64,000 nucleotides of DNA from the NCBI RefSeq assembly GCF_040640155.1, contig NZ_JBFABE010000030.1:20925-84924 (forward strand), in the 5' to 3' direction. Position 1 is the first letter of the stretch. Every line of letters starts with the position of its first letter. A model generated the notes under the pieces. That model was not told the DNA's origin. It searched no databases and saw only the letters and a program-made list of their open reading frames with translations. This document shows positions 63,155-64,000 of this stretch, in pieces. The stretch is from Streptosporangium sp040640155 (GTDB lineage: Bacteria > Actinomycetota > Actinomycetes > Streptosporangiales > Streptosporangiaceae). A program made the translations under genes and the position numbers.

Positions 63155-63769
63155 CTACTCGGCGTTCTCGTTGGCGTCGCCCCCGGCGGCCGGGGCGGCC
63201 TCGGAGGTGGCGGTCTCGGCGTCGGGCTCCGGCTCGGCGACCGGGGTCGGGGCCACGATCAGGACCAGCGCCTCGGGGTCGGCGGCCAGGGTCGTGCCCT
63301 CGGGCAGCTTCAGCTCGGCGGCGGTGATCTGGGTGCCGACCTCCAGGCCCTCGACGTCGACCTCGACGCCCTCGGGGATGTGCGTGGCCTCGGTCTCGAC
63401 GGAGACGGAGACGAGCTGCTGGTCGAGGATGCCGTCGGCGACCTCGCCCACCACGGTGACCGGGATCTCGACGGTGACCTTCTCGCCACGCCGGACCAGG
63501 ATGAGGTCCACGTGCTCCAGGAAGCCCCTGATCGGGTCACGCTGGACGCCCTTGGGCAGCGCGAGCTCGGTGACCGCGCCCTCGAGGCGGATCAGCACGT
63601 TCGGCGTACGCAGGGCGAGCAGCAGGTCGTGGCCGGGCAGCGACAGGTGCTGGGGCTCGGTGCCATGTCCGTACAGGACGACGGGTACCTTGCTCTCGCG
63701 GCGGATCTTGCGCGCGGCGCCTTTTCCGAACGTGTCGCGGAGCTCGGTCTTGATTACCACTTCGGACAT
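63155..63769 (-). CDS. rplY: 50S ribosomal protein L25/general stress protein Ctc
   Basis: 204 residues: N-terminal L25 domain that binds 5S rRNA (ELRDTFGKGAARKIRRESKVPVVLYGHG) plus the C-terminal TL5 domain, and an acidic Ala/Glu tail. AGGAGA precedes ATG 63769. It is likely to be transcribed from a TGTATGGT-type extended −10 box near 63870 on the minus strand. Confidence 0.96.
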   Translation of the reverse strand: MSEVVIKTELRDTFGKGAARKIRRESKVPVVLYGHGTEPQHLSLPGHDLLLALRTPNVLIRLEGAVTELALPKGVQRDPIRGFLEHVDLILVRRGEKVTVEIPVTVVGEVADGILDQQLVSVSVETEATHIPEGVEVDVEGLEVGTQITAAELKLPEGTTLAADPEALVLIVAPTPVAEPEPDAETATSEAAPAAGGDANENAE

Positions 63770-63871
63770 GGTGGATCTCCTAGGGATCTCGGGAGCGGAA
63801 AAGGTGCGCTCCCCCTCACCCGCCCTAGCGGAAGGCGTTACGAGCGCACACAATCTCACAACCATACAGTG

Positions 63872-63934
63872 TCATGGCGACGCTGCGCGTCGCGGTGAGT
63901 CTGTGCTCATGGCGACGCTGCGCGTCGCGGTGAG
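63872..63934. repeat. Two 28-bp direct repeats each containing a palindrome
   Basis: Copies 63872–63899 and 63907–63934 are identical. Inside each, GCGACGC-TGC-GCGTCGC is a perfect inverted repeat. They lie just upstream of the predicted rplY promoter. Confidence 0.85.
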
Positions 63935-63963
63935 CCCGCTGGGACCCGGCTCCTTCCCTCGTC

Positions 63964-63996
63964 GAGGGGGATCGCTCGTTCCTCACGATCCCCCTC
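63964..63996. terminator. Hairpin near the right edge
   Basis: Perfect 11-bp stem GAGGGGGATCG / CGATCCCCCTC with an 11-base loop. It may terminate a gene beyond the window. Confidence 0.55.
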
Positions 63997-64000
63997 TCCT

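Overview
The window is high-GC DNA with a strong G/C bias at third codon positions, frequent GTG starts and an actinobacterial gene set. Long conserved neighbourhoods (ppx–DUF501–ftsB–eno–mazG–surA-like lipoprotein–mfd, metB–cbs–SGNH hydrolase–thiolase, and pth–rplY) match the order known from mycobacteria and streptomycetes. A sigma factor/CU044_5270-type pair suggests the Streptosporangiaceae (Nonomuraea, Streptosporangium, Microbispora and relatives). The genus is inference. No rRNA, CRISPR array, insertion sequence or prophage was seen.

Positions 1–24,800 are mostly ordinary chromosomal genes. They are a class A penicillin-binding protein cut by the left edge, an Lrp/AsnC regulator divergent from 4-hydroxyphenylpyruvate dioxygenase, an M1-family lipoprotein peptidase, a NarL-type two-component pair, threonine ammonia-lyase, a FIST sensor protein, a MoxR/VWA pair, cystathionine gamma-synthase, an orphan histidine kinase and cystathionine beta-synthase. 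A broken SGNH hydrolase, a beta-propeller lipoprotein, a thiolase, a PPOX-class protein and a DUF4287 protein follow.

Positions 25,000–39,700 lie almost wholly on the minus strand: a Bax-inhibitor-1 membrane protein; an unusual tRNA with a UAA anticodon but no long variable arm; type II NADH dehydrogenase under a near-perfect Rex operator; a type 5 uracil-DNA glycosylase; an exported three-domain protein; then the ppx to mfd block.

Positions 39,800–58,750 hold the most interesting region. It looks like a locus for a sulfated, Wzx/Wzy-type cell-surface polysaccharide placed between mfd and pth. It encodes a phosphoglycosyltransferase that starts the chain, two glycosyltransferases (GT2 and WecG/TagA), a Wzz-type protein, an O-antigen polymerase/ligase-like protein, a flippase, an APH-like kinase, a GH26-like lipoprotein and three different sulfotransferases. 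It also carries a complete PAPS supply and recycling set: CysD and CysN (ATP sulfurylase), CysC (APS kinase) and CysQ (PAP phosphatase). No sulfate-reduction gene (cysH, cysI) is present, so PAPS is best explained as sulfate donor for the three sulfotransferases. Several genes here overlap by 1–13 bases and carry low-complexity repeats that are expressed as protein.

Positions 58,800–64,000 hold a DEDD-type exonuclease, an ECF sigma factor with its partner, a MarR regulator next to a small membrane protein whose promoter carries two copies of the same inverted repeat, peptidyl-tRNA hydrolase, ribosomal protein L25/Ctc, and a pair of 28-bp palindrome-containing direct repeats. Several promoters across the window fit the leaderless pattern: a TANNNT box 6–8 bases before an ATG or GTG.
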